A stretch of DNA of 64,000 bases from Caballeronia temeraria. GTDB lineage: Bacteria > Pseudomonadota > Gammaproteobacteria > Burkholderiales > Burkholderiaceae. The stretch lies in contig NZ_FCOI02000001.1 of NCBI RefSeq assembly GCF_001544795.2, positions 372,001 through 436,000 of the forward strand, read 5' to 3'. Under the pieces are notes generated by a model. It ran no database searches. It had not been told where the DNA came from and saw nothing but the letters and a program-made list of their open reading frames with translations. This document shows, piece by piece, positions 29,415 through 39,266 of the stretch (position 1 is the first letter of the stretch; each line of letters begins with the position of its first letter). Both the position numbers and the translations under genes were made by a program.

Positions 29415-31961
29415 TCACACCGGCAGGCGTATCTGCGCAGCATCCTTGCCGATGAGCGATGCCGCCGTCAGCATCTGCTTGCACTGATGCGCGAGCAGTT
29501 TCAGGTCGTGGAGCGCATCGGCGGGCAGCGACTGTGCGCGCTCCGCATCGACGACCATCTTGTCCAGATCGCGCCGCAACTCCTTGAGCGCGTCCGCCTG
29601 CGCGGGCGGCGCATCGGGCTTCGGCGCGGCGGGCAGTTCGCTCTCGGCGCCGGCGAGATTGTCGCGAACGATGCCCAGCGTGCGCTGCACCGGTTCGAAC
29701 GGCTGGCCGCCTGCCTCGTTGAGCGATTGCAGGAGCGGCGCGGCGGCCGTGATCTGCGACGCGAGCACATGGCTCTGTACGAGCAGATCGTTCAATTCGG
29801 CGACGTACCTTTGCTGCGCCTTCGGCTCCAGCATCATGCGCTGGAACGCCTGCGCGAGATTGGCAAACGCGATATGCACGTTCTTGCGCGCGAGCCGGTA
29901 GCGAAAGTCGCGGTCGAGCGCCGTGGCGGCCATCGTCGCGGCGGCGGAGGCGCCCTTGCTCGCCGTGGCCGCCGTGCTTTCGCCGATGCTCACCGACGAC
30001 AATCGCTGCGCCGTCGCGCTCGCGGCCTTCATCGCCGAATCGGCGGCGAGCGCGGGTTCGAGCGCCGGCGTGGCGGCGATCGGCTCGTTGGCCGCTTCCG
30101 CCGTGATCGGCACTGCTTGCGCGGGCGCCTCGACGGCCGACGACGCCGCCACGGCGCCCGCGTTCGCATCGGCGAAGACGGCGCTGTCGACCGGCGTTTC
30201 GACCGTGGGCGCCGAAGCCGCGGCGGCGCGCGTCTTGTCGGTCTGCGTCGCGCGCCACCACCAGCTTGCTTCGAGATAATTGCGCGTCGCGGCGAGCAGA
30301 TCCTTCACGAGCTTGCCCATCAGCCGATATTCCCAGTACGGAAACAGATGGCTCGCCGCGATGGCGATCGCGCAACCGACGACGGTATCGATGGCGCGCT
30401 CGCCGATGATCCGCATGTTGCCCGGCGCGAGCAGATGGAACATCAGCAGCACATACGACGACGTGAACACGACGCTCGCCGCGTAGTTGAAGAGCAGGAG
30501 GCTGTAGCTCATCACCATCGACGCGAACATCACGACGAGCAGGATATGCGGGTCCTTGAAGAACAGGATCAGCGCGATGGTCACCGCGCAGCCGATCGCC
30601 GTGCCGATGATCCGCTGCGTGTTGCGCTGCTTGGTGAGCGAATAGCCGGGCTTCAGAATGATGACGGTCGTCATCACGATCCAGTAGGCGTTCGTGAGCG
30701 GCAACAGACGCCCGAGCCAGAACCCGATGCCCACCGCGATGGTCACGCGCAGCGCGTGCCGGAAGCTCGGCGAGGCCATCGTGAGATTCGAGAAGATCTG
30801 GTTGAACGGCACGCGCCGGCTCGATATGAAGCGCGACAGCGCGTGGTCGATCTGCACTTCGGTTTCGGTTGCGCTGGCGTCGTCGCGGGTGCGGCGGCGC
30901 ATCTTGTCGATGAGGCGCGTCGCGCTCCACAAACGCCTGAATACGGCCGCCGCCGCCGCGTACGCTTCGGGATTCTTCTCCGGCAGCCCGTGCTTGCGCA
31001 TCAGCTCCAGCTCGTATTCGATCGCGCGCAGCTCGGCCTTCATGCTGATCTGCCGGCCGGCAGCGTTGTTCTGCAGCACCGCGAGGCCGATTTCCTCGAG
31101 ATCGGCGGCCGCCTTTCGCATCAGGTCGCGATAAAAGATCAGCACGTCCGAGCCCGCGAAGGTCTTTCTCACGAGCGGGTAATCCGTGTGCGCGCCGACA
31201 AAAAACTCGTGCAGATCGACCACGTTGATGAAAAGATTGAAGAGCCGGGCGCGGCGCGGATCGAGCTTGCCGCTCTTCACCTTCGGCAGATTGCGCAGCA
31301 CGATGTCGCGCGCCGCCTCCTGCCGCTCCACCGCCGCGATCTGCTTTTCGATGAGCAGGCGATAACACTCGTCGAGATCGGCGTCGCCGTCATAGAACTC
31401 GGCGCGCGCGAGCAGATACTCCGCGCAACTGAAGATGCTCTCGGCCAGCGCCTGCTGTTCGATGCGATAGACGAGCAGCCGCAGGACGAGCGTTGCCCAG
31501 TACGTGTACCAGAGGCCGCCCAGCAGAATCCACGACGCGTTGACGAGCGCCTGCATCGGCGTGAAATGCTCTTCGAGCGTGACGACCATCATGAAGAGCG
31601 TCGCGAAGCTGATCTGCGGCCAGCGGTTGCCGTACACGACGATCAGCGACAACACGAAGGTCAGCGGCACGATGGTGAGCCACAACGTCAGCGGATGCGC
31701 CGTCGCGATGCCCGTTGCGAGCGCCGCAAAGAAGCCGATCACCGTGCACGCGAGCATCTCGTTGTGCTTGTGCCGAAGCGGGCCGGGCATGTCGACGACG
31801 CACGCGCCGAGCGCGCCGGTTGCGATCGTGAAACCGAGCTCGCGATTGTGAAAGACGATGAGCATCAGGACGGCCGGCAGCGAAACGCCGAGCGCAATGC
31901 GCAACCCGCCGAAGAAATACTGGCTGTAAATGAACTTCCTGATTTCGAACGAATAGCGCAT
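29415..31961 (-). CDS. FUSC-family efflux/transport protein
   Basis: 848-residue inner-membrane protein of the FUSC/YccS type (aromatic acid and fusaric-acid-resistance exporter-like). Two membrane blocks are evident, about residues 15-165 and 395-545, separated by a cytoplasmic region. The second begins with PSFRHALRVTIAVGIGFWLG and includes GTAIGCAVTIALILFF. After it comes an approximately 105-residue Ala/Thr/Ser/Pro-rich linker (about 575-682) and a helical C-terminal region. Substrate unknown; relatives export aryl acids or fusaric acid. No adaptor or outer-membrane component is adjacent, so it may not be part of a tripartite system. Confidence 0.85.
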   Translation of the reverse strand: MRYSFEIRKFIYSQYFFGGLRIALGVSLPAVLMLIVFHNRELGFTIATGALGACVVDMPGPLRHKHNEMLACTVIGFFAALATGIATAHPLTLWLTIVPLTFVLSLIVVYGNRWPQISFATLFMMVVTLEEHFTPMQALVNASWILLGGLWYTYWATLVLRLLVYRIEQQALAESIFSCAEYLLARAEFYDGDADLDECYRLLIEKQIAAVERQEAARDIVLRNLPKVKSGKLDPRRARLFNLFINVVDLHEFFVGAHTDYPLVRKTFAGSDVLIFYRDLMRKAAADLEEIGLAVLQNNAAGRQISMKAELRAIEYELELMRKHGLPEKNPEAYAAAAAVFRRLWSATRLIDKMRRRTRDDASATETEVQIDHALSRFISSRRVPFNQIFSNLTMASPSFRHALRVTIAVGIGFWLGRLLPLTNAYWIVMTTVIILKPGYSLTKQRNTQRIIGTAIGCAVTIALILFFKDPHILLVVMFASMVMSYSLLLFNYAASVVFTSSYVLLMFHLLAPGNMRIIGERAIDTVVGCAIAIAASHLFPYWEYRLMGKLVKDLLAATRNYLEASWWWRATQTDKTRAAAASAPTVETPVDSAVFADANAGAVAASSAVEAPAQAVPITAEAANEPIAATPALEPALAADSAMKAASATAQRLSSVSIGESTAATASKGASAAATMAATALDRDFRYRLARKNVHIAFANLAQAFQRMMLEPKAQQRYVAELNDLLVQSHVLASQITAAAPLLQSLNEAGGQPFEPVQRTLGIVRDNLAGAESELPAAPKPDAPPAQADALKELRRDLDKMVVDAERAQSLPADALHDLKLLAHQCKQMLTAASLIGKDAAQIRLPV

Positions 31962-32166
31962 CGACTTCCTGTTTTTACGCTCTTTGATGTGATGGGGACG
32001 AGGCGAGAATCGAGTCTAACGCAACTCACACAGGCTTCGGACCTCGGCCATTCGGCCAGGTTCTCGGCAGCGCGCCCGCTTTGCTATGCTGGCGCATTAG
32101 CTGACAAAGCTTTTCAATTCGCGCCCCCGCCGAAACCTTCTCAGGCCGTATAGCAAGCCGCTTTCC

Positions 32167-35100
32167 ATGCTCGAACTCTTCTATTCGAATCGTCACGAGA
32201 CGCTCGCCGCCGCGCTCTTCGAGGACCTCGACGCATTCGCGATGCGCGAGGGCGATCCCTTCGCGCGCGAGTCCGTCATCGTGCCGAGCGCGGCACTGCG
32301 CCGCCGGCTCGAACTCGACATGGCCGAACGCTTCGGCATCTGCGCGAACGTCGACTTCTGTTATCTCGCGCAATGGCTCTGGGCGCAGATCGGGCGCGTG
32401 CTGCCGGTGCCCGCGCATTCGCCGTTCGCGCCGGACCGGCTCGCGTGGCGCTGCTACCGGCTCTTCGAAGATCCGTCGTTCGGCGACTCGGCGCGGCTAT
32501 CCACGTATCTGCACGCCGCCGACGATTCGATGCGCTACGAACTCGCGCGCCGTATCGCAACGGTCTTCGATCACTATCTGACGTACCGGCCCGAGTGGCT
32601 CGCGCACTGGCAGTCGGGCGGCTCGATTCTGGAGGGAAGCGGCGCCGAAATCGATGCGCGCGGCCCGCGTCTTTCCGGCGCGAACGACATCCAGCGCGAG
32701 GACGAGCGCTGGCAAAGGGCGCTGTGGCGCGCGTTGCTCGCGGACCTCGCGCGCGATGCGAGCGGCAACGAGAAAGACCCGACGCCGCCCGCTTACCGCT
32801 TTCTCGCCGATTCGCCCGGCTTCGATCTCGACGTCGTGATGCGCGCGCAATGGCCGAGCCGCATCAGCGTGTTCGCCTTGCCGACGATGCCGCCGCTGCA
32901 TATCGCGCTCTTGCGCGAACTCTCGCGCTGGATCGACGTGCGCGTCTATGCGCAGAATCCTTGCCGCGAGTTCTGGTTCGACATCGTGAGCGAGGCGCGC
33001 GTCGAACAGCTCGAACTGAAGGGCGAAGCGGACTATCAGGAAGTCGGTCATCCGCTGCTCGCGGAGTGGGGCCGGCAGACGCAGGCGCAACTGCACATGC
33101 TGCACGAGCTGACCGAGAGCGCGGCGTCGAGCGAACGGCAGCTCTTCGAGGACAATCCCGCGCCCACGTGGCTCGCGCGCCTGCAAAACGGCATTCTGGC
33201 GCTCGATGAAGAGAGCGCGGAGCCGCAGCCCGAAGCGATCACGGAGAACGGCATCGAAGTGCATGTGTGCCACAGCCTGTCGCGCCAGCTTGAAGTGCTC
33301 CACGACCGGCTGCTCGACTGGTTCGACGATATCGAAGGGCTGGAGCCATCGGACGTGCTCGTCGCGTTTCCGGATCTCGCGGTGGCGGGGCCGCTCATCG
33401 ACGGCATTTTCGGCACCGCGCCCGCAGGCGCGAGCAACGAGCGCCGGCGCATTCCATATCGGATCACGGGTCTGCCGCCTTCGCAGGCGAATCCCGTCGC
33501 GCGGGCGCTCATCGACTGGCTCGCGCTCACCGAACGCAGCGTCGGCGCGCCCGAGCTCGTCGAGTGGCTGCGTGTCGATGCAATCGCGGCGCGCTACGGC
33601 ATCGACGCCAGCGCGCTCGAAACGGCGCAGGCGTGGCTTTCGGCGGCGGGCGCGCGGCGCGGCCTGCGTCCCGATGAAGTCACGGCGGACGATGTGCCCG
33701 CCGCGCGCCACACGTTCGCCGATGCACTCACGCGTCTCTATCTCGGCTACGCGTTGCCGGGCGGCGGGGCGCCGGTCGCGGAATGGCTGCCGATCGAAGG
33801 CGCGAACGGGTCAGACGCCGAATTGCTCGGCCGTCTCACGCGCTTCGTCGACGACATCGACGCGTTCGCCGAACGCATCGCGACGGCCCGCACCGCGCGC
33901 GCCTGGGGCGATCTGCTGCTGGATGCGCTCGAGCGTTTCTTCGACGCGGGCGTCGCGTTCACCGATGCCGTCGGCGACGTGCGCCGCGCGATCGATTCGC
34001 TGATCGTCGCGATGGACGAAGGCGCGGGCGCGACCGAGGTATCGGCTGCCGTGATCCGCACCGCGCTCACCGATACGCTCGACGATCCCGCACGCGGCGG
34101 CGTGCCCTGGGGCGGCGTCACGTTCTCGTCGCTGACGAGCTTGCGCGGCCTGCCGTATCGCGTCGTGTGCCTGCTCGGCATGGACGACGGCATGCTGCCG
34201 AGCCTCGCGCGCGCCGACGAGTTCGATCTGATGGCGCGTTTCGGCAAGCTCGGCGACCGTCAGCGCCGCGACGACGAGCGCAATCTGTTCCTCGATCTTG
34301 CGCTCGCGGCGCGCGACCGGCTGATGATCGCGTACACGGGCCGCAGCATTCGCGACAACGCCGTGCTGCCGCCTGCCGCGCTCATCGACGAATTGCTCGA
34401 CTATCTCGCGCAGTCCGTCGCGGGCAAGCATGCCGCGCCCGACGAACTGGCCAAAGCGCGCGCGCGTTTCGTGTTCGAGCATCCGCTGCAACCGTATGCG
34501 CCCGAGTATTTCGGCGAGGACGGCCGGCTCTTCACCTACGAACCCGAGCGCGCCGAACTCGCCCGCGCGCTGGAGTCGGGCAAGTCGCAGCCCGTCGCGC
34601 GATTCTTCTCCGCGCCCTTGCCGCAGGAAGACGACGTGCAGACCGTCCCATTCGACGATTTCGTGCGCTTCTGGCGTCATCCGGCGCGCGCGCTCTTGCG
34701 CGACCGCCTGGGCATTGCGCTCGTCGACGCCGAAGCCGAACTCGACGACACCGAGCCGTTCGAACTCGGCTTCGCGGGCCGCGATGCGCTTGCCGCGCGC
34801 GTGCTGCCCGCGCTTCTCGATGCCGCCGACGAATCCGATCGCGCCGCGCGCGAACGGGCGAGACGTGTCGCGCGCGCGAGTCCGGAAATGCCGGGCGGCG
34901 CCACGGGCGGCGTGTGGCAGGCGCGCGAGCTGCATGCGCTCGGGCAACTCGCCGAGCGCGTGCGTGCATCGACGTCGGCGGGCGTCGAACGTCTGCCGTT
35001 CGCGCTCGATCTGACGCCGCGCTGGCCCGGCACGGAAGGCATCGCGCTGTTCGGCGCGCACGACGATGCGCTCGTCGACGTTCGTCCGATGACGCTCGTC

Positions 35101-35565
35101 GGCACGCTCAACGCACTCACGCCGCAAGGTCAGGTGATCTATCGCTACGACGCGCCGCGCGCACGGGATTATTTGTCCGCGTGGCTCGCGCATCTCGCCT
35201 ATTGCGCGGCGCTGCCCGATGGCCCGCGCCGCACGATCTGGCATGGCCGCGGCTCGCAAGCGGCGGATTTCGAACTGACGCCGGTCGCCAATCCGCACGC
35301 GCAACTCGCCGCGCTCGCGTCGCTCTATCGGGCGGGACGCCGCATGCCGTTGCGCTTTTTTCCGAAGAGCGCGTGGCTCAAAGTGAAGGAGGGCGATTCG
35401 AAAGCGCAGGCCGCGTGGGAGTCCGAACGCACACACGCCGAATCCGACGATCCCGTGTTTCGCATCGCATTTCGCGGCGCGGAACTCGCGCTCGACGATA
35501 CCTTCGCCGCGCTCGCGCGCATCGTGTTCGAGCCGCTCGTGCAACATCTGCGGAGTGGCGCATGA
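32167..35565 (+). CDS. recC: Exodeoxyribonuclease V subunit gamma, RecC
   Basis: Chi-recognition subunit of the RecBCD helicase-nuclease, which processes double-strand breaks and loads RecA. 1132 residues (E. coli 1122), opening MLELFYSNRHETLAAAL, a family hallmark. RecC is an inactivated helicase/nuclease fold, and no intact Walker A is visible. Segments such as VTFSSLTSLRGLPYRVVCLLG and LRFFPKSAWLKVKEG are typical. Its stop overlaps the recB start by ATGA, so translation is coupled. The 205 bases before it hold the promoter region but no obvious element. Confidence 0.95.
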   Translation: MLELFYSNRHETLAAALFEDLDAFAMREGDPFARESVIVPSAALRRRLELDMAERFGICANVDFCYLAQWLWAQIGRVLPVPAHSPFAPDRLAWRCYRLFEDPSFGDSARLSTYLHAADDSMRYELARRIATVFDHYLTYRPEWLAHWQSGGSILEGSGAEIDARGPRLSGANDIQREDERWQRALWRALLADLARDASGNEKDPTPPAYRFLADSPGFDLDVVMRAQWPSRISVFALPTMPPLHIALLRELSRWIDVRVYAQNPCREFWFDIVSEARVEQLELKGEADYQEVGHPLLAEWGRQTQAQLHMLHELTESAASSERQLFEDNPAPTWLARLQNGILALDEESAEPQPEAITENGIEVHVCHSLSRQLEVLHDRLLDWFDDIEGLEPSDVLVAFPDLAVAGPLIDGIFGTAPAGASNERRRIPYRITGLPPSQANPVARALIDWLALTERSVGAPELVEWLRVDAIAARYGIDASALETAQAWLSAAGARRGLRPDEVTADDVPAARHTFADALTRLYLGYALPGGGAPVAEWLPIEGANGSDAELLGRLTRFVDDIDAFAERIATARTARAWGDLLLDALERFFDAGVAFTDAVGDVRRAIDSLIVAMDEGAGATEVSAAVIRTALTDTLDDPARGGVPWGGVTFSSLTSLRGLPYRVVCLLGMDDGMLPSLARADEFDLMARFGKLGDRQRRDDERNLFLDLALAARDRLMIAYTGRSIRDNAVLPPAALIDELLDYLAQSVAGKHAAPDELAKARARFVFEHPLQPYAPEYFGEDGRLFTYEPERAELARALESGKSQPVARFFSAPLPQEDDVQTVPFDDFVRFWRHPARALLRDRLGIALVDAEAELDDTEPFELGFAGRDALAARVLPALLDAADESDRAARERARRVARASPEMPGGATGGVWQARELHALGQLAERVRASTSAGVERLPFALDLTPRWPGTEGIALFGAHDDALVDVRPMTLVGTLNALTPQGQVIYRYDAPRARDYLSAWLAHLAYCAALPDGPRRTIWHGRGSQAADFELTPVANPHAQLAALASLYRAGRRMPLRFFPKSAWLKVKEGDSKAQAAWESERTHAESDDPVFRIAFRGAELALDDTFAALARIVFEPLVQHLRSGA

Positions 35566-38500
35566 CGAATCTCACATCATCCGTGGATCACAACGACGTG
35601 CAGGAACTCGACGTCTTCTCTTGCGCGCTCGACGGCGTGAACCAGATCGAGGCGTCCGCCGGAACCGGCAAGACCTGGAACATCTGCGCGCTCTACGTGC
35701 GTCTTTTGGTGGAAAAGCGCCTGTCCGTCGAGCAGATTCTCGTCGTGACGTTCACGAAGGCGGCGACCGCCGAACTGCACGAGCGCATCCGCTCGCGGCT
35801 CGCGGGCGTCGCGCATGCGATCGAGAACGGCGATCCGGCGGGCGATCCGTTCATCGAGCAATTGTTCGACACGACGCTCGCCGATATCGACGCCGAGGAA
35901 GCCGCAAAGCGTCTGCGCATCGCGGTATCGACCTTCGATCAGGCCGCGATCCACACGATTCACGCGTTCTGCCAGCGCGCGCTGCAGGAAGCGCCGTTCG
36001 CCGCCGCGATGCCGTTCGCGTTCGACATGGAAGCCGACGACAGCGCGCTGCGCTTCGAACTCGCGGCGGACTTCTGGCGCGAGCGCGTGGAGCCGGTGGC
36101 GGCGCGCACGCCGTCGTTCGCGTCGTGGCTCGTCGCGAAGGGCGCGGGACCGGCGTCGCTCGATGCGCAACTCGCGCGGCGTCTGAAGAAGCCGCTCGCC
36201 GCATTGCGTTTCGGCGGCATGGAGGCCGCCGCTGCCGCCGACATGCAGGCGCTGTTCGAAGAAGCCTGCGCGCTGTGGAACGCCGAGCGCGACAGCATCG
36301 TCAAGCTGCTCGCCGACGCGCAGGGCGCGCTCAAGGGCAACAGCTACAGCGCGAAAATCGTGGGCGAGGCCATCGACGCCTGGACGGCGTATTTCGCCGA
36401 AGGCGACTGCCACGCGTCGCCGCCCGAACGAGCGCTCAAGCTCACGGCCACCGCGCTTGCGAAGGGCACGAAGCTCAAGAACACGCCGCCCGCGCATGCC
36501 TTCTTCGATCAGGCCGACTCTCTTGCCGCGTCCGCCGCCGCAGCCGAAGCATCGCAGCGCGCGACGTGGCTCGACATCGTGCGCGAATGGCTCGATCACG
36601 CGCCTTCGGAACTTGCCGCGAGAAAGCGCGCGCGCCGCGTCGTGTCGTTCGACGATCTGCTCTCGAACCTGCATCACGCGCTCGTGAAGCACGCGTGGCT
36701 GGCCGAGGCGTTGCGCGCGCGTTATCCGGCCGCGCTCATCGACGAATTCCAGGACACCGATCCGCTGCAGTTCGCGATCTTCAATCGTGTGTTCGCGCCG
36801 CACGGGCCGCTCTTCCTCGTTGGCGATCCGAAGCAGGCCATCTACAGTTTCCGCGCCGCCGATCTGCACACGTATCTCGCCGCGCGCGACGGCGCGAGCG
36901 CGCGCTATACGCTTGCGGTCAACCAGCGCTCGACGCCGCCGATCATCGAGGCATGCAATCGCGTGTTCGAGGCGAATCCGTCGGCGTTCATTCTCGACGG
37001 GCTCGACTATCAGCCGGTGCGCGCGGGCACGCGCAAGCGCGGGCCGTTCGTCGACAACACGCCGGCCGCAGCGTATTCCGATAGCGCGGATTTCTGCGTG
37101 TGGATGCTGCCGCACGGCGAATCGGCGCTCTCCAAAACCAATGCGCAGCGCGATGCCGCCGAAGCGTGCGCCGCCGAAATCGCGCGGCTCCTGCGCGGCG
37201 CGCAGCGCGGCGACGTGACCATCGGCAAGACGCCGCTCTCGGCGGGCGATATCGCCGTGCTCGTGCAGACGCATCGGCAAGGCAGTCTCGTGAAGCGCGT
37301 GCTGGCCGCGTGGGGCATCGGCAGCGTGGAGCTTGCGCAGGCATCGGTGTTCGGTTCGCTCGACGCCGAGCAGATCGAGCGCGTGCTCGCCGCCATCGAC
37401 ACGCCGGGCGATCTGCGCCGTCTGCGCGCAGCACTCGCCACCGACTGGTTCGGCCTCGACGCCGCCGCGCTCTGGCGGCTGGAACACGCGGACGCCGTCG
37501 ATCCGCACGGCGAGCCGATCGATTCGACGAGCTGGGTCGAGCGCTTCTCGCGCTATCGCACGATCTGGCACGAGCGCGGCTTCGCGGTGATGTGGCGCAC
37601 GCTCGCGCGCGAGCTGTCGATTGCGACGCGTCTCGTCGCGCGCCCCGATGGCGAGCGCCGGCTCACGAACGTGAATCATCTGGCGGAGTTGTTGCAGGCG
37701 CGTTCGGCCGAGCAGCCCGGCATCGCGCCGACGCTGCGCTGGCTCGCGGCGCAACGCGAGCAGCAGGGCGGCGGCGAAGAGGCGCAACTGCGTCTCGAAT
37801 CGGATCGCAATCTCGTGCAGATCGTGACCGTGCACAAATCGAAGGGACTCGAATACGCGGTCGTGTTCTGTCCGTTCCTGAACGACGGCGCCGCACGCGA
37901 TGCGTCGAAATCGGGCCTGCCCGACGCGCGCGAGTATCACGACGACGCGGGCGTGGCGGTGCTGCACTACGGCATAGAAGGCGATGAAGACGATCAGGTG
38001 AGCGCGGCCATCGCGCGCGAGCAGGCGGCCGAGCGCGCGCGTCTCGTCTACGTTGCGCTGACGCGCGCGGTGTTTCGCTGCTATGTGGTCGCGGGGTTTT
38101 ATCTGTCGAACCGGTCGACGAAGGAGTCGCGCCGCAGCGTGCTGAATTGGCTCGTCGCGGGCGCGGGGAAGGACTTCGACGCGTTCTGCGATGCGCCGCC
38201 CGAGGAAGCCGAGATCGTCGCGGCATGGCGTGCGGTCGCGGCGCGTTCGGACGGCGCGATCGGCGTCGAGCCGCTGCCGGTGATCGACATGCGCGAGCCG
38301 CTCGCAGCCGATGCATCGCACGATCACGAGATCACCGCGCGCACGAATCAGCGCATTTTGCGCGACCGCTGGCGCATGGCGAGCTTCAGTTCGCTGATCG
38401 CGGCGGGCGCGCGCGACGAGGCGAATCAGGCGCAGCCGGTCGAAGCGCGCCCGGATCACGACGAACTCGCCGCGCTTGCCGACCTCACGCGCACGGATAC

Positions 38501-39266
38501 CGCGGCGCGCGACGAAGCGCCGCTCGATCCTGACGACATCCTCGCGTTTCCGCGCGGCGCGGCGGCGGGCGAGTGTCTGCATCGCATGTACGAACTGGCG
38601 GATTTCACCGACCCGTCCGGTTGGCCGGCTGCCGTCGAGCGCGCATTGCACGAACATCCGACGCCCGCACCGGAAGCGCTCGCGCCGCGCCTTCGTCCGA
38701 TGATGCTGCGTCTGCTCGCCGATACGGTGACGAGCGAAATCGCGCCCGGCATGCGGCTTCGGACCATCCCGACGACGCGCCGCATGAACGAGCTCGAGTT
38801 CCTGTTCCCCGCCGATTCGCTCGATTTCACCGCGTTGCGGCGTCTGCTCGCCGCGCACGGTTTTCCCGACGTCGCGCTGGAGTCGGGCGCGTTGCGCGGA
38901 TTCATCAAGGGTTTCATCGACATGATCGTCGAGCATGAAGGGCGCTTCTGGATCGTCGACTGGAAGTCGAATCATCTGGGCGATGCCGCGTCCGACTATG
39001 CCGCCGCGCCGCTCGCCGTCGCGATGGCGGAACACGCGTATCACGTGCAGGCGCTGATCTACGTCGTCGCGCTGCATCGCTATTTGCGCGCGCGGCTGGC
39101 GAGCTATGCGTACGACACGCATATCGGCGGCTATCTGTATCTGTTCGTGCGCGGCGTGCGCCCGGACTGGCGCGACGGCGAGCGGGCGAGCGGCGTGCAT
39201 GCCGGACGGCCGTCGCTGGAGCTGGTCGAAGCACTCGACCGGTTGATGTCGGGAGGCGCGGCATGA
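35562..39266 (+). CDS. recB: Exodeoxyribonuclease V subunit beta, RecB
   Basis: 3'-5' helicase and nuclease subunit of RecBCD, 1234 residues from MTNLTSSVDHND. The frame is open for 593 more codons upstream, but that part runs through recC in another frame and is not translated. Motif I (EASAGTGKTWNI) is about residue 32, motif Ia is TFTKAATAELHERI, motif II LIDEFQDTDPLQ, and motif VI YVALTRAVFRCYV. The C-terminal nuclease domain carries the catalytic signature WIVDWKSNHLG near residue 1127. ATGA overlaps on both sides (recC and recD) make this a compact, coupled operon. Confidence 0.96.
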   Translation: MTNLTSSVDHNDVQELDVFSCALDGVNQIEASAGTGKTWNICALYVRLLVEKRLSVEQILVVTFTKAATAELHERIRSRLAGVAHAIENGDPAGDPFIEQLFDTTLADIDAEEAAKRLRIAVSTFDQAAIHTIHAFCQRALQEAPFAAAMPFAFDMEADDSALRFELAADFWRERVEPVAARTPSFASWLVAKGAGPASLDAQLARRLKKPLAALRFGGMEAAAAADMQALFEEACALWNAERDSIVKLLADAQGALKGNSYSAKIVGEAIDAWTAYFAEGDCHASPPERALKLTATALAKGTKLKNTPPAHAFFDQADSLAASAAAAEASQRATWLDIVREWLDHAPSELAARKRARRVVSFDDLLSNLHHALVKHAWLAEALRARYPAALIDEFQDTDPLQFAIFNRVFAPHGPLFLVGDPKQAIYSFRAADLHTYLAARDGASARYTLAVNQRSTPPIIEACNRVFEANPSAFILDGLDYQPVRAGTRKRGPFVDNTPAAAYSDSADFCVWMLPHGESALSKTNAQRDAAEACAAEIARLLRGAQRGDVTIGKTPLSAGDIAVLVQTHRQGSLVKRVLAAWGIGSVELAQASVFGSLDAEQIERVLAAIDTPGDLRRLRAALATDWFGLDAAALWRLEHADAVDPHGEPIDSTSWVERFSRYRTIWHERGFAVMWRTLARELSIATRLVARPDGERRLTNVNHLAELLQARSAEQPGIAPTLRWLAAQREQQGGGEEAQLRLESDRNLVQIVTVHKSKGLEYAVVFCPFLNDGAARDASKSGLPDAREYHDDAGVAVLHYGIEGDEDDQVSAAIAREQAAERARLVYVALTRAVFRCYVVAGFYLSNRSTKESRRSVLNWLVAGAGKDFDAFCDAPPEEAEIVAAWRAVAARSDGAIGVEPLPVIDMREPLAADASHDHEITARTNQRILRDRWRMASFSSLIAAGARDEANQAQPVEARPDHDELAALADLTRTDTAARDEAPLDPDDILAFPRGAAAGECLHRMYELADFTDPSGWPAAVERALHEHPTPAPEALAPRLRPMMLRLLADTVTSEIAPGMRLRTIPTTRRMNELEFLFPADSLDFTALRRLLAAHGFPDVALESGALRGFIKGFIDMIVEHEGRFWIVDWKSNHLGDAASDYAAAPLAVAMAEHAYHVQALIYVVALHRYLRARLASYAYDTHIGGYLYLFVRGVRPDWRDGERASGVHAGRPSLELVEALDRLMSGGAA

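Noticed and set aside
33783..35561. 593-codon upstream extension of recB
   Set aside because: It runs inside recC in a different frame and is Arg-rich; the true start at 35562 overlaps the recC stop by ATGA.
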